Shown piece by piece: positions 1 through 14,420 of a stretch of 64,000 nt of DNA. This DNA comes from Cokeromyces recurvatus. Lineage: Eukaryota > Mucoromycota > Mucoromycetes > Mucorales > Mucoraceae. The translations under genes were made by a program, and so were the position numbers. Under the pieces are notes generated by a model, which saw only the letters and a list, made by a program, of their open reading frames with translations, had not been told where the DNA came from and made no database searches. The DNA is taken from NCBI RefSeq assembly GCF_025118155.1, contig NW_026251390.1, forward strand, positions 372,001-436,000. The letters run 5' to 3'. The first letter of the stretch is position 1, and the number at the start of each line of letters is the position of its first letter.

Positions 1-3000
1 AATATGTATAAAATATTACTTACTGCGAGATGGACATCGTATAAGCAGTGATAGCATTGATATATTTCTCTTCTAAAGATTTTATTGTCTATTTTTATAA
101 ATGTTTCCAATAGATGATGTAAAAATATATTTTTAGCAACTCCACAAACTTCTCTTTCACCAAGCTCATCATGTAATTCTTGTAATAGTTCTGCCCATAA
201 TATCATTGTATCATTTGCTACAGAACAGCTATTTTTTCTAAACATATGCTGAATCAAATATGATTGCAAAACCCAGGATTTAACAATGATGTCGTTAAAA
301 ATATTTGATTTTGTAACTTTTGATGGTCTATGAGGAGGTATATCAGGTGTTGTAAAGTTATTCACCAGAGGCACAAAGTCAGGATGTCTAAATATATAGT
401 ATAGTGACATTTTTAATAAAATAACCAAATTATTTGTTAACATTTGATTGACTTCATTAGGAAACCATTCTAAAATAAAGCGAATAAAAATTATTGTATA
501 TGTATAAATACATTGTATTAGTTTAATATGTATATATATAATTATTACCTTCTCGATTTTCCTTGGTAATTAGGCTGACCAAATTATCTACTACAATATT
601 GATATTCTGAAGAATATTAAAATATTCGATATCATCATTTTTATTGAAACGGGATTCTGATTGCATTTGCAGATGACCATAGACTGTTAACTGTTTCATA
701 AATGAGCAAAAAAGATACAAATAACAATTCCATGCGTCGAGGTACTTGTTATCTTTCATATAAGCAGTAGCTAGCATAAAGGTCATTTGTATTATTTCAT
801 TTGAATCAGCAGCTTTACCAAAATTAAATAATTTTGGTTTAACTAGTCTCTCTAAATCTTCAATAGCGCCTGTATAATTTTTTGAGGCTATTTTTTGTTT
901 TGCAGTCATAAAAAGCTTTCCCACTTCAAGTAAACTAAGCTTTTTTTCAATATTCTCTTGACTAATGATACAATCATACATACTATATTCAAGAAGTAAA
1001 AGATAATGGAAAACTCTCTTTTAGTATAATATATATCTGTATAATTATTAATATACCTTCTAAGATTAAATCTGATATCTTGTGAAGACTTTAAATTTAT
1101 TTGCTTTAAAACTGATTTGCATTCAGAATACCAAGCATATGCTTCTTCAACGTTATTTCTACACTGAGCTAATTTTGCTTTAAGACTGTAAAAACGAAGT
1201 TGAACTTCATAGTCTTCTGTAGATATATATTCTTGAGTAACAACGCCTCTATCCAAAGAGATATAATTACTTGCATTGTTGAGTGAAGACAATATAGATG
1301 AAGACAGAATACTTTGTTCAACAAGACCAATCCAAAATGAAGAATATTCAATTAAATTTTTAATAACTTGCAATTTTGATTGCTTTGCTAGTGATGTAGA
1401 AACTTTTTTTCTATTAGAATTATTACTTGGATGCAAGCCTGTTTCTTCAATTGATGACATAGTACTTCGAATCAGTCGATCAATGAAATATTCACTGATC
1501 CTTAATAAAATCTATATCTCCAGTTAGAATTGTGAATGTGAATGACATTACTAAGTTTATAATAATTGGATAAGCTTACAAATATACAGTCATATTGCGA
1601 TGTATCCTTGCTAGATAAAATACTTTCTGTAAAATTTGATTGAAGGTCAGTGATTATATCAGTTATTAATTCCAAAAAATTAATATTGATAATTGGGATA
1701 TTTTCATTGCATTCTAATAGTCTCATGTCACCACGTATAAGTGTTAAAATCATTTTACATAGACTATCAATAATACCAGAGTTATTTTCGTTAAGATTGT
1801 CTATAAAGCTATTAAGAGATACTTCAGTATTTCCAAAGTTTTCAGTAACTGTTTCCATAGACGATTGTGAAGGAATAAATAATACTAAGTTGTTGTCTCC
1901 ATTACATTTTCCAAGCTCACTGTTATCAAGTTTGAATAATTTAATAAAGAAAAAAAAATTCATAAAATAACTAACCAACTTACATAGATATGTCATTACC
2001 AATATCCCAACTATAATTACTGTCTAATTCTGATATTTTACTATCAAACCATTCCCAAAAAAGATCAAGCGGCTCATCCATACTTTCATACCATGATTTT
2101 TTTCTCTTAAAATCTTGAACACCTTCAAACTTATTATAGAATGCTTGAACCTTGTCTACAAATTCCTTTTCTTCTTCAAGCATTTTGAGACGAGATATTT
2201 CCTCATTTGCAATTTTATCCCGCTGTCGTTTTGAAGCTCTATATTTTATTTTATTTTATTTTAAAAGTTAAATACTTTACCTTATAATTTGTTTTATATG
2301 CATAGTTTATACCTTAGGGATAGTCGCTTCTCTTCTGCCTCATCTTCTTCTTCATTTCCAGAATTATTCTTCTCATTATCATTTTCACTACTAGCTACTT
2401 CTCCATCATTTTCTCGCTTACGTTTTAGTGAGCTAATATTTTCTTCAGTCATAGTAATATCCATAGGTGTAGGGCTTACACTTATATCATTATTTACAGT
2501 TGATATCTCAGAATTGTTCGTATCGATTGCTATAGTAGAAGATGGTATTATAATAGACTCTTGTAATGTTGTTTGCTTATGAGGAATCAATGAAGAATCT
2601 GTTTCTTCTTCTTTTTTTTCTTTTTCTTCTTTAACTGTAATTCGAATAGTTTTGCTTAAGAAAATTGTGTCCATTATAAAATCATCTTCGCTTTCATATT
2701 CTTTAATTTTCTTTTTGCTCATGTTATCATTGTTAGAATTGAAGCATTTATACTCTTTAAATAATGCCTCAGCTAGAGTTAACCAATCACATCTTTCAAG
2801 TGTAATAAGAATGGGATCTATTTGTGGCTCGTTCATGCTAAAATTAATATTTGCCGTGTCATCTATTGTATAGCTTGATTGAATTTGATTTTTTATTTGC
2901 TGTCCTTTTTCCCATGTTGGTTGTCTACTGAGAACAATATTAATGTAAAATAAACATAAGCAGTAATCCCCAATGTCAAATAAAACCTATATGAAATATA

Positions 3001-3863
3001 ATTGATGACTTCATTTAGTATTGATCTCAAATATCTAAAACATTCACTTTCTACCTGGCATAGACCTTCTAGACACTTCCACTGCATTGGTGTATACTTT
3101 CCATTTTGAACGATTTGAAGTGCATGATTAGGATCTATTAAAGCAAATTTTAATTTTCTATCGTCATCGCTAATATAAAAACCAGTCTCAAAGGCTAATC
3201 GCGCAAATCGAAGTTTTTTAAGGATATATGACAAACATCCAACATGATGCCATAACGAATGTTCTGTTGGATCAATTTTAACAGCTTGAAGATAATTCTT
3301 TAATGCTTGTTTAGCAACATCTACATTTGATTGATCAGTCATAAATTCATCTTTTAAAATTGAAGCATAATTTTTATAAACTAAAAAACGAAGAGTTGAA
3401 AGTGGTGAATCTTTAACAGGAGTTGCGATTTTATTATTTGGACTTGACTCTGTCTAAAAATCACGATAAAAAAAAAGGCAATAGATTTATATCAACAAAC
3501 TCATTAATGGCATAATCTTATTTTCAATTTACAGGCTTTTGTTCATTTTTTACAAGTTCTTGCGAGATAAGCTCTTCATATTTTTGTTTTGCTAATTGTA
3601 TTTGCCCCTTTTGATGTAGCTTTAATGTATTCTGATATTCTTGAAGTAATTTTTCTATCTAAAAAAGTAAGATAAAACAATTATAAATAATGTTGAAAGA
3701 AATTGAATAATAGCAAGCATTACTTGAAGTTCAACAGCATTGTTTGATGTGTCAGTAACACCATTATTTAAAGTATTCCATTGACTCTAATACATTATGC
3801 ATTATTAAAAGGGCTAATTCCATATCTATTATCTTTTTGTTTTTCAAGTGATCAAAATACCAT
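1..3863 (-). CDS. HIR3: HIR3/CABIN1-like subunit of the HIR histone chaperone (3' part outside window)
   Basis: Hir3/CABIN1 is the large TPR scaffold of the nuclear HIR complex, which deposits H3-H4 independently of replication. Eight or more short introns join into one frame. The N-terminus has TPR-like text (LRFLVYKNYASILKDEF, KIDPTEHSLWHHVG, LRFARLAFETGFY). An acidic linker follows, then RASKRQRDKIANEE, EPLDLFWEWFD, and near the window edge REIYQCYHCLYDVHL, which resembles the conserved QCFYCLYG box of CABIN1/Hir3. Introns visible include 2928-2986 (59 nt) and one whose donor GTAAGT begins at 23, so the gene continues to the left. The likely start is an ATG at 3861-3863 followed immediately by GTATTT, so the first coding exon may be the ATG alone, joined to SQWNTLNNG. 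The family call is strong; the start is an inference. Confidence 0.8.
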
Positions 3864-3910
3864 CTTAGTACAAATGCATTAATATTGTATGATTATTATG
3901 AATTTGCAAA

Positions 3911-4036
3911 AATAAAGAAAAAAAAAAAAAAAAAAACGAGAAAAAAAAATGTGGTTACGATTGTGGAGAACTAATAAATAATTTTAGTTTATTGTATGCA
4001 ATAACATCAAAAAAAAAAAAAAAAAAAATTATTATT
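3911..4036. repeat. A-rich homopolymer spacer between tandem genes
   Basis: Two adenine-rich tracts (about 3918-3936 and 4010-4028) fill the spacer between the stop of the upstream minus-strand gene at 4037 and the proposed start of the HIR3 gene. The roughly 170-bp spacer must hold the 3' end of one gene and the promoter of the next. I see no further element. Confidence 0.6.
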
Positions 4037-7000
4037 TTATGAAGTCAATGTTATTGTTTGTGTTAATGCCCGACCGTTGCCTTGAACAGTAACACTTTCA
4101 GCTTGCAATCGCATAATATCTTTTAATTCTAGAAATAATTGATTAATCATAGTTTCAGAAGGAACTTCAATTGGAGGAACATTAAACATTTCCTTTAATT
4201 TTTCAACTTGTTCTCGAAAACTATCTAGGGATATTAAGTGGCTAGCACCATTATGTTCCTGATGTATACTATCGTTCAACTGAAAAGATATAGTTAGTTA
4301 ATAACCTATTATCGGATTTTGATATATGATGCATTGTATTACCTTCTTTAACAAGTCTTCTAATAAATTACTCCACTCATAAGCATTGATCATAATTACT
4401 TCACTACGTGAAGTGAATAAAAATTGTAACAAAGATAGGAACATATTCCAAATAGATAAGCCAATATTATCAGCCTAAATATATACAACGATAATGAAAT
4501 CAATAAAGTGTAAGCAATATATATATATATAAAACACATCTAATTTACCATAAAAAGGGTCGAAAGTTCGATAGATTCTAATAATTTACAAAGTGCTGGC
4601 CAAAGTGTCATCCAAAATGAAATAGCATGCAAAGTATGAGATTTTACAGTAGTATCGGTATTGATACTTCCATTCCTTAGCTTTAATAAAACATAGGACT
4701 TTAGTAGCAAAAAGCATAAAAGCAACTTCTCATTAGTTGCACTGTATGAAAAATTGAGATCTGGTGTATGAAAATCTATGTCAATTGTGTTGAACGTGCT
4801 CACAAAAAGATCTGTTAAAACAATTTCATATCCAATCATATCATTCATCAAACAATCTGCTCGTTCTTTCAACAAAGTAAGGATAAACCATGTTAAAAAG
4901 CGGAAACAGTCTAACACCTCTTCAAGCTATTGAAAAAATAAATAAATAAACAAATATAAAGTTAGTTAGTTAGTTAATATATTTATTTATATATATTTAG
5001 CAGTACCTTTAAATAACCAAATATGATAACCATAAGCTTAGGATCTTTTACACACATAGAGACAATTAATTGCGCTATACAATTAGAAATATTGAAATCC
5101 TTTTTCGTGAACTGCTGACTGGTTGAATCCTTTTTCAAATAATTCACAAAAAAGGAAGGAGATGAATAAGTTTACTATCAAAATAAGGTGTATGACGATA
5201 TCCATCAGCTATTCCACCTAATATTGACTTTTCAACTTTGGTATACCATTCTTGACCTATTGGCTTTATATCCCATAATACAAGTTCAAGCAAAGTTAGA
5301 ATAGTGTCTTTGTTCAATTTTGTTGGCAATAAAATAGCATTTTTTAGCTCAGCTACTATAATATCTACAAAGATATTATTTGGTTCAATCCCTGGAATTG
5401 AGCCTATGGCTGAATATGCGGCCATCAGTTTAGCAATAGATTCAGCTTGTATATTGCAATTTTGAAGCCCATGCTTAAATAAAGCTTGTATAGATGGTAA
5501 TAACATTGTATAATAATAAGGATGCTCCTTTAATAATATAGCAGATATAGTGAAAACAGGATTGATATTCCAATCAGACCTTCGCCAATCAGTTGTATAC
5601 TTAATAAGAGCATTAAGAAATCTAGCATAGTTATTGAGTATATTTTCTGAATAAGGATGTGTGTGTACTTCTTCAACGTAGCGACTCATGTTATGCAAAA
5701 CAGTTGAAAATGCCTTTCTGTCCATTTGTTGCTTCATTAATTTATCAATAACATCACGAACAGGTTGTTCACGGAGATACACAATTTCTCCATGAATTTC
5801 TTCGTCTGGAATTATATCCTCAGGATCAATGACAGTTCGAAGTATGAAAAACAAATCAATATCACCATTATTGGAATCAGAGACAGCCTGATTTTTGAAC
5901 ATCAGTACAAATAAACCAGCAACAGCAAAACGTAAGAAAGCGCTTTTCAAGAATTGTTTAGCCTTCAAGTAAATTGGATCAGAGTTACGAACTCCTAGAT
6001 TGGTCATTAATTTGCCTAAAACTGAAATTTGTTTAGAGAGTACCATTGCCGTTAAATGATCAGAGCGTCGTAAAAGACATTTCAAAATTTCTAAAATAAG
6101 TAACTTATTTTCTTCACTAATTTCTTCTGTTAAGAGTTCAATTACTTGTTTCATACAAGCTACAATACTTTGCTCATATTCTCTATCTAAAATGTCATGC
6201 TATTTTGAAAATATTAAAATACTGTTTTAAATACTATTCATTTACTCTACCTTATACACAATAATCAATACAATTTCAAGCCATGCCTTAAGTAATAAGT
6301 GTCCTAATTTAGTTAATTCAATGCCAGAATTCATCATTTTAAGTACAACATCAATGAAATGAACACCCGGGCTGCTATTTTCTGCCAAATTCATTTTATT
6401 CTGTTCTAACGATTCAGAGGCCATACTGGCTACTGTTTCGGCTGCTAAAGGAGCAAAACTATCCATAATCTTTTTTAAACCTCTAATGCATGCGGTCATC
6501 ATTGCTACTTGAGAAGGGTTTCTGGGATTATATTTCAAAATACCAAATTCAACAGTAATATCGCCACCATTATTAATCAACTGACAATTTTGGAAATTCA
6601 TATACTGTACTAAAACAAATTTCAGTCTATATATTTGTGTAGGCTCAACACTAAGGTGCTTGCTTAGCATCTGTAACGCAAGCGTGATCATCAACACTTT
6701 TACATTCTCTGATTGAGCTGTCTCATCATCCTGAGGACTATGGAAATGTTCATCACCAGAAACATCCATGTCCTCTTTTATCATATCAGGTTCAGTAGAT
6801 ATTGGATGTGTATATTCATCTATCATTTCAACAGTTGTTTTCATCTCTAAAGCCTCTAAAAGTGACTCCCATTGCAAAACTTGCCAATCTGGGAATAAAG
6901 CATTAAGTTGTATCATTAAACTAATAAGCGGCATTCTTTGTCTATCTGTAGCTGTTAAGAAGTAGGCTTCCCAGCAACGGAAGGCAGAACGCAAGTGTAA

Positions 7001-10000
7001 AGTTCCAAGTGTTCTTATCAACGCATAGGCTTTTGAGCGAACAAATTCCTTAAAAATTTATGTGTTATCAATCATAAGTTTGTTTATATCCTTATCTAAG
7101 TTATTTACCTCCTTATCCCATAGACATCCAACAAAGTAGCTAAACACAGGCCCTAAATATGAAAGCAGCTTTAACCATTTTGTTTGAAATGCTGCATCCA
7201 TTTTTGTAAATAGTCCAAATAAATTATCAAGACCCTGGTACCTATACAATACGAACAATCATTCAATAAAAAGTTATTAGAAGAAAAAAAAGCATTATGG
7301 TATCATTACCTGACTTCCCAGTTTGCATCTTCAAATATTTTAAAGACACAAGCATGGAAATATCTCACATCAATACTAATTATTTTCATAAGTAAACCCA
7401 AATTTATACTACTCAGGTAATCATAAGTAGGCGTGAGTAATTCCCAAATTCTATATTTATAAAAAGAATGTTTAGTGATATATATGAATAAATAAAGATA
7501 TATATAAAGTTACTTACGAAGGTATTAATTGCGGCATACATTTAGCTATAAACTCATTCTTATTATTCATTCCATAGCCCCAATAACATAAAGCATAAAA
7601 CATTTTTATGATAGCTTCCCGGACATTAAGTTGATCATATTGTAAGTAAATAAGCATACACTTAATTAGCGGCGTCTTTTCATTTGCTGCTGATAATGTT
7701 GAGGATTCCATGTGTACAGCTGAACGTCTATTTCTTCTGTTATAAAAAAAATGTAAATATTATAATTACTGCTTCCCTCTCTTTTCCTTTTTTTTTAAAA
7801 AAAATATATATATAAATAAATAAATTACTTACGTTTCATTTATGATATGGTTTCCAGAGTAGGGTACAATACCTAGTTCTTCAATGTTTTGTTGAGGGCA
7901 TTCAAAAGCATAACAAGCAAGTGCTGCGGAATATTTAATAAAAGTTTGTGCACTTAATAAGCTTGCATCAGAAAGGGTTTGGCTTTCATTATTTAATTTT
8001 AATGTATCTAAAGCAATCTCATTTAAGTAACCAATAATATCAATAACAGTAGCACGAGATGTTGGTATATGTATGTTATTGACAGCCTGAAACCAGATTG
8101 CTTTCACAAATTCAGCAGTAATATCTAAAGGAGTGCGAGCTACAACGATTAATCTTGCAATCTGGGATAATGAATTTGAGGGAATACCCGCGCTTAGAGA
8201 AAGATGTGTTTAAAATGATGTCAATTTTAATACATGCTCATAAAATTTAGTTTACCCTGAATGTATAATCAATGTTAACCAACGCATACCACGCTCTATA
8301 CTTTGTGTATCCCCTGCACTGAATTGAGCCATTATAATGTCTATTGGATTAGCAGAATCTAAATGCGATGTTGGTTTTCCTGGAATTTTAGAGATAGGAG
8401 CCCTTGAGGAGCATAGTTTTACTAAATGTCGGATTTCTGCAGGCTCTTTATTCTATTAGAAAAAAAAAAAAGAGTGAATACCAGATTTTACAATTTAAAC
8501 TATATGACATACATTCAATATATCTAGATCGTTAAACTCTGTATACGTTCGATCAAGCCATTTTTGTAAAAGATTTTCAAATGAGGTGAACGTAAAACCA
8601 TTTGTTTTTAACTTTAAAATATATCTTATAAATTGCTCATATTTTTGTAAAACGTATTTCTATAGATGTATTAAATATTAATATGTATATCGATATATGC
8701 TTTTTTTTTCCTTTTTTTTTTATTTTTATGAGTATAATAAATTATTACCTTTCTGTCTATCTCTTCACCCCAGTTAGGGACAGTGCATTCTTCTTGTTTA
8801 TTATCGATTATATCTTCTGTAACATTAAATAACATATCCGTATAAGCATCTTCATTTATATCATGAATTGCTGCCAACCATCGTATAATATATCTATCTT
8901 TCAATGCTGCACGTGTAGTAACATAGATACTACTTGCACCACTGTTAACGCCTGCCAATGTATTATAATGCAAAGCACTTTGTCGATTACGGTCATGACT
9001 GGTATTGTTTCCACCTTTCATACGAGAAAGCAAAGCTGCTTGAGCCCATTTATTTTGCTGTTTATTATAATGTGTTTGATGATTTTTATTAATCGAGGTC
9101 AATTCGGCATGTAATGCCAACAAACGCTCATCTTCATCAAAGGCCCATGTAACAATAGCATGAATTAATCGTTCCTGTGTATATCTAGACATAAATGGAT
9201 CTGGCCAACATCTTCTTACTAATATTAATAGGCCACATTCGTTAATAGATAAGTCAATATCTTGTAAACAAGCAGTAATGGAATTAATAAGAGATTCAAC
9301 AGTTGCAGAGCAGTCAATACTATATGGCACGGGGAAAACACATTGAACAGATTTATCTTGCTCTTGAAATTGACAGGACTTTGTTGAACCATTCATGAAG
9401 AGAATTGGTGAAGCATCAAATCGTTCGAATAATCCTAAATTATTCATATGTTGCAAAAGAATTTCAGCATTTTTTCGACTCTTAAAATTAAGGTTAGTCA
9501 TCATCCATGATAATAGAATAGATCTGTCAAGGTATTCATTAGGTATATTTCTTTCACTAAAATCGTCATATTCATCATCCCATATTGACATTAATGGGCT
9601 TGACGTAACTTGCAAAAAGCCACGCGAGTCGCCTGCCGTTTTTCTTTTTTCTGCTGAAGCAGAAACAGGGAAAGTAGTATTAAGCATAGCTGTAGGTGAA
9701 AGATTGTTGTTACTAGGAAACGATGTTGTTAAGCATTTCATCATTGCACTAAGGTGGCTAAGAAATCCTTCTTTGCTTAATAGACAGTTGTCTATGTTTT
9801 GAAGTCGGTCACCATAGTAATCTTTAAGAAAAGTAGAGCTACGAGATTTTTTTAATTTGAGTTCATCAAGACAGAGTTTAATAGCATCTGTCAAAGGAGG
9901 ACAATATGAAAGTTGATTATCATTTGCATTTTCTGATATATCCTTTGACATATCAGGCACCAATAACAACGGATCATCTAATTCGCGTGTTACAAGAACG

Positions 10001-12461
10001 CATCCAGTTGCTATACCATAATGTAAAATTTGTTCTTGCAATAATAAAATATTTAATATGGTGCTTACTTCTTCAAAGCTATGGTTTTCTAACGAATTAG
10101 CATTTGTAGGGACTGCATCTTCATAGAACTCTATAAAATTTTTTGAAAGATTAGCTTGGGATATCTTCATATCACTTTCTAATAATGGTTGGAATGGTAT
10201 ACAAGTTTGAAAAGAATGAAGTGTAGAGTTCTTTGAAGAATTTGGTTTTAAAAATTCGTTTTTTTCTTCGGCCTCAGCAAGGCAATGAATATGAATAAAT
10301 CGATTGCATTCTGTACATCGATAGCCTTGATGAGAGATACCCCATAGAGGTAATCCACAACAAACACATATTACTAGCGTATAAAGATTGACTAATTGAA
10401 ATATATGACCTAAAAGCCCAACTTTTGATGCATTCGATCTTACAGTCCAACTACGGATCCCGCGATTAACCAAGTCACGAAAACGTAGTTGGGGTGGTAT
10501 ATTACAGAATTGAGGTGTCACTACTTTTTGAATACCTCCTGCTTTAACATAAAACATGATAGCTTCCTCTTTCATATCAATTACTCCATTATAACAGTTG
10601 TAATGTATACTTCCTTTACATTGATAGCATCGTAATCCAAACCCTTTTATGGTTTTAAAACATTCTTTACAAAATGATTCATTCATATCATCATAGACTG
10701 TCAGGGGAAATGTACTCTGATTAGCATTGGCGTGAAAATAGTTATCAGCTATTTCAAAGGATTGTGATTGCTTTTGTTGTGTTTGGTCAAATATATGGGG
10801 GAACCATATGTGGTGATCTTCAATTATATTTTCTTCTAATGAATCTGTGCCTGTCAATTGTCTTGTCAATTGAGGTCGATGGTTATTATAAATTCGATAA
10901 CTATGCTGATTAAATTGTGCATTGTTTTGATGTTGTTCCTCAAATTCTTGCTGTTCTCGATATTGATCTAATATTTCTAATTCTTCTTGTGTCCCCAAGG
11001 GAGGTAAAGGATCAGCAACAACAATATGACCCATACTAGTGCAATAATAATAAAATAATATTTGACATGCACGAAATTTCACCTCAAATGTACTGTTTGA
11101 AATAATATCTAGTATATCAAGATAAAGATCAGGTTTACAGCTTATCATATAAGAAAGTGCACGATAAAAATTGTGAATCGAGTTTGCTTGACGTGTTAAG
11201 GTATAATTCAGGTTATCTTGTTGAGAGTTATTGGATTGTGCTGCTAAATATGGATCCAAGTATTGAATCATAAAGTACAAAAGCGGAGTAAACAGTGCAT
11301 ATGCATGATAAGAATCAATAGATTGATTATTTATAACACTATTAACTGAACTATGAGCAGCGGGTGAAAAAGGTGAAGATCCCATTGTGTCGATAGAATG
11401 AAGACGTGTATCAATTGTTAAATGTGATATTTTAATTGAAGTATTGACTTTTTGCTCTTGTTCAGGTCTTTGAATGTTAATAGTAGGTGTGTTGACATTG
11501 TTTTGTGATTTTGTATATGTATGTTTGATAGAGCTGTCATCAGGATGCTTCTGAGAACTATGTGTGTATGTTTTTGAGTCATCTTTGCATTTCATAAGTT
11601 TTGGTAATAAACTATCCAAGAAAAATGACAGTAATCTACCAAGCATTTGACCATCAGAAAATGATTCAAAGGCAGGTAAAAATAGTGTTCCAATATGATA
11701 TAATCCAGCAGAATCATCTCTAATTTGAACGAGTATTAAGGCTATATCGATTAAAATTGCTTGCATAGTATAAGGTGGCCGAGATGGTTTGGGATTAGCG
11801 GTTTTGAAGCGACAGTCATTGAGTACTATATCATTTAATACATGTAGTATAGTTTCAAATCCTGATTTTTTTTTATTTTTAGATAGCATATTGGGTGATA
11901 TTTGTATAGCAGCTTCAGCTGAGCGAGATGAGCTTCCTAATCGTGGTGAAAGAGCAGGCGAGTTTGATTTGGAAGATATTGGTGTAGCAGTTGGTGAATA
12001 TTCCCTAAAAAGAAAAAAAAAAGGGGTGGGGTGGGGGTATATTAAAATTGATACTTGTATTCAAGATTGGATAAAAATCATTTTTACCCTTGTATTAATA
12101 CTTGTTTACTAAGACCCGCTTGGTGACAGACCATCAAAGCAGACCTTAGTTGAATTAGCAGATCAATAGTATCGTCATTTTCAAATTGATCTGAAACGTG
12201 AGATGTCCTGCATACCTCACTTAAATGAAATAAAGCTGTAGGAGGTTTTTTTCGTTTTAAAATTTTTCCAATAATATGCTGTATTATTTTTCGGTATTCT
12301 TCTACTTTTGGCGAAGGCTGTATAGATGCTTGCTGTTGCCTTGATGCATTTGAAGATCGAGGAAAAGTATCTGCATCATGAATTGAATGTTCTTCATCAG
12401 TAGGTGAATGTATATTAATAATAGTTGCATTAAGTCGAGTACTTGAAGAATTGGCTGGCAT
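4037..12461 (-). CDS. Giant UNC80-like helical-repeat protein with two C1-type zinc fingers
   Basis: A single gene of about 14 exons codes for roughly 2,450 residues. Exon 1 is 12461-12088 and exon 2 is 12004-8749; the remaining exons are short. The protein is mostly helical (HEAT/ARM-like). A central pair of Cys/His fingers lies near residues 570-600 (C-x2-C-x9-C-x2-C-x4-H-x2-C) and 665-705 (CVCCGLPLWGI...GYRCTECNRFIH), the second a good C1 core. Text such as TANPKPSRPPYTMQ, RSAFRCWEAYF, NALFPDWQVLQWESLL and KAWLEIVLIIVYK parallels the order of segments I know in animal UNC80, the scaffold of the NALCN sodium-leak channel. Assignment to UNC80 is inference from weak similarity; a fungal Cch1-type channel would be the natural partner. 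The protein ends QTITLTS at 4037. Without UNC80 kinship it would be a conserved fungal protein of unknown role. Confidence 0.7.
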
Positions 12462-12521
12462 TTATAGTATTCTGTTCCTTTTTTAATAGTGCATGCGATA
12501 CATTTACACAGCAATTATATT

Positions 12522-12550
12522 TATTTAAAAAAAAAAAAAAAAAAAAAAAA
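12522..12550. repeat. Poly-A tract upstream of the UNC80-like gene
   Basis: About 28 adenines (12524-12550) interrupt the 5' flank, some 65 bp upstream of the minus-strand start codon at 12461. On the coding strand it reads as poly-T, a common fungal promoter feature; any role is an inference. Confidence 0.5.
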
Positions 12551-12697
12551 ATAGGGAGAAATGGTTATAACTTAAATGAGAGGATAATCTGAGTTTGGTA
12601 TTTAACAGAAGAAAATAAAGTACCTTTAGTTGAGACAAACTCTAATTCAATTGGCTAAAGTAAATATTCACAAACAACATTTAAACATTTTTGACAT

Positions 12698-13048
12698 ATG
12701 AGTGACCTTAATATGAACAGACCATTGCTATGTTTTGATTATTTTCATTCAAAAATCATCATTCTTTTTCTTGTTGTTCTATCAAGTTCATATCACACTG
12801 CTAGTATGAAATACAAATCTAAATCGATAGCTGCGGATAAACCTCTAAACCATACTTGGAGTAAATTTGTTAACATTTAATACTAAGTTTTTAGTTTGTT
12901 ATTTTCGCAGCTCTACTCACTAAAAGCGCTATTCATAGTTCAGGTGAATGTATAACATCATTGTCTTTTTCATCTGTGGGGAACTTTGCAATCAAAACTT
13001 CATCATATAATAATTGCGAGAATAAATTACTGGTTAAGGAAATTTAAA
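12698..13048 (+). CDS. Possible small secreted protein, two exons
   Basis: I do not recognise this gene. An ATG at 12698 (or the in-frame ATG at 12713) opens a reading frame with a hydrophobic stretch, KIIILFLVVLSSS, typical of a signal peptide or anchor, followed by a basic segment. The frame meets a well-formed intron at about 12861-12910: donor GTAAATTTG, a TACTAAG-like branch site and acceptor TTTTCGCAG. Splicing it keeps the frame open to a stop at 13046-13048, giving about 100 residues with three Cys after the hydrophobic stretch counted from CFDYF. It lies divergently from the UNC80-like gene. An alternative donor at TTCAG|GTGAAT inside exon 2 could lead to other exons downstream. It may equally be chance, because the DNA is AT-rich and no homolog is known to me. 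Confidence 0.35.
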
Positions 13049-14375
13049 ATTAGCAAAAAAATAGTCTACACTGGATCAATTTTTACAAAATTTGTATTTT
13101 CATATTTCTTTGATAAAAGACAAGTTATTAGAGTAATGGATTAAAGCTTGCTCTATTCCATGCTACTAATCAGAACATGATCTTTCAAGCACTATGAAGG
13201 AAGAGAGAAATAGGTAGCAACCATGGGACTATAAGAAATACTTTGTTATAAATAGCAAGTAAATCAAATGGTAAGGCCAATTTTTTTATATTTTATTATT
13301 ATTATTATTATTGAATGGATATTTGAAAAGCTAAATATGACAAGGATACAATCAAGAAAATATCAAAATAAAAAAGGGTATAATATATTAAAATGAAAAA
13401 ACTTGTAATATGATATGAAACCACACTATTATGGCTGCTAAGGATATTTTCGTTATCTTAGTCTCCAAGTCTCGCTCTAATAAAAATACTCTTATATTTC
13501 AGCCATTAAAAGCAGAGGTTTAAGAGAACTCAATTTGTTAGAGTATCTTTATATATATAATAAACATTACACCTTCACACATCAGTACAGTATAGTTTAT
13601 ATGATATTATGTTGTAAAGAATATACTCGTTGTTTCCTTTTCATATAGCAATTTTCAAAATTATCTAGAAAAGAATCCAGATCCGTCTAAAAATATCGTC
13701 AAAGTTATCATCTCATTGCTTCCTGAAATAGGTAAGAACAAAACTTTCTTATTAATGTATCTCTCTCTTACATTTAAAGCATTTTTCCTAATAGAATCAT
13801 TGCTTTATTTAAATGATTTCGACTTTGTCTTTTGTTTGGTTTTCTTAAAATATTTACTTATTACTTCCTATATTTTTAACTCCTTTTTGCAACGTAATAG
13901 TATTTTAAAGATTAATTAAAAAAGATTTTTCCTTCGTTATAATACAGTTATATGGTTGGTGTTAGAATTTTTTTTCCTCCTGAGGTATTTTTTTTTTTTT
14001 TTTTTAAGAAAAAATATATAAAGTAGAGTAAATTATATGTACTAAGCATATGATTTATTACTTTGTTATACATCATATTCCTACAAATGAGGACAGGTAT
14101 AAACTCAAAAGAAATCATGTTGATCGACAAACATACATAGCTTGAATGTATATAAATGATTATGCATGCTAATAATAAAAAGATGTACAAAAGTTGATAT
14201 TTAATAATAAAAATAACTTGATATAATTCCTATGTTTTTTTTATGATACATACCTATGATAGAGAAATATAATCTTTTCCTTTTTTTTATTATTTATTTC
14301 CTTTCTGTTTAAGAAGAGAGTATTTACCAAAAAAAAAGTAAAGCGACAATATTTATATAATTTTTTGTTTTATAC

Positions 14376-14420
<45 letters not shown>

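Noticed and set aside
13948..14190. Minus-strand hydrophobic frame of 80 residues
   Set aside because: Composition is that of random AT-rich DNA, with poly-Lys from a homopolymer; no splice links or family.
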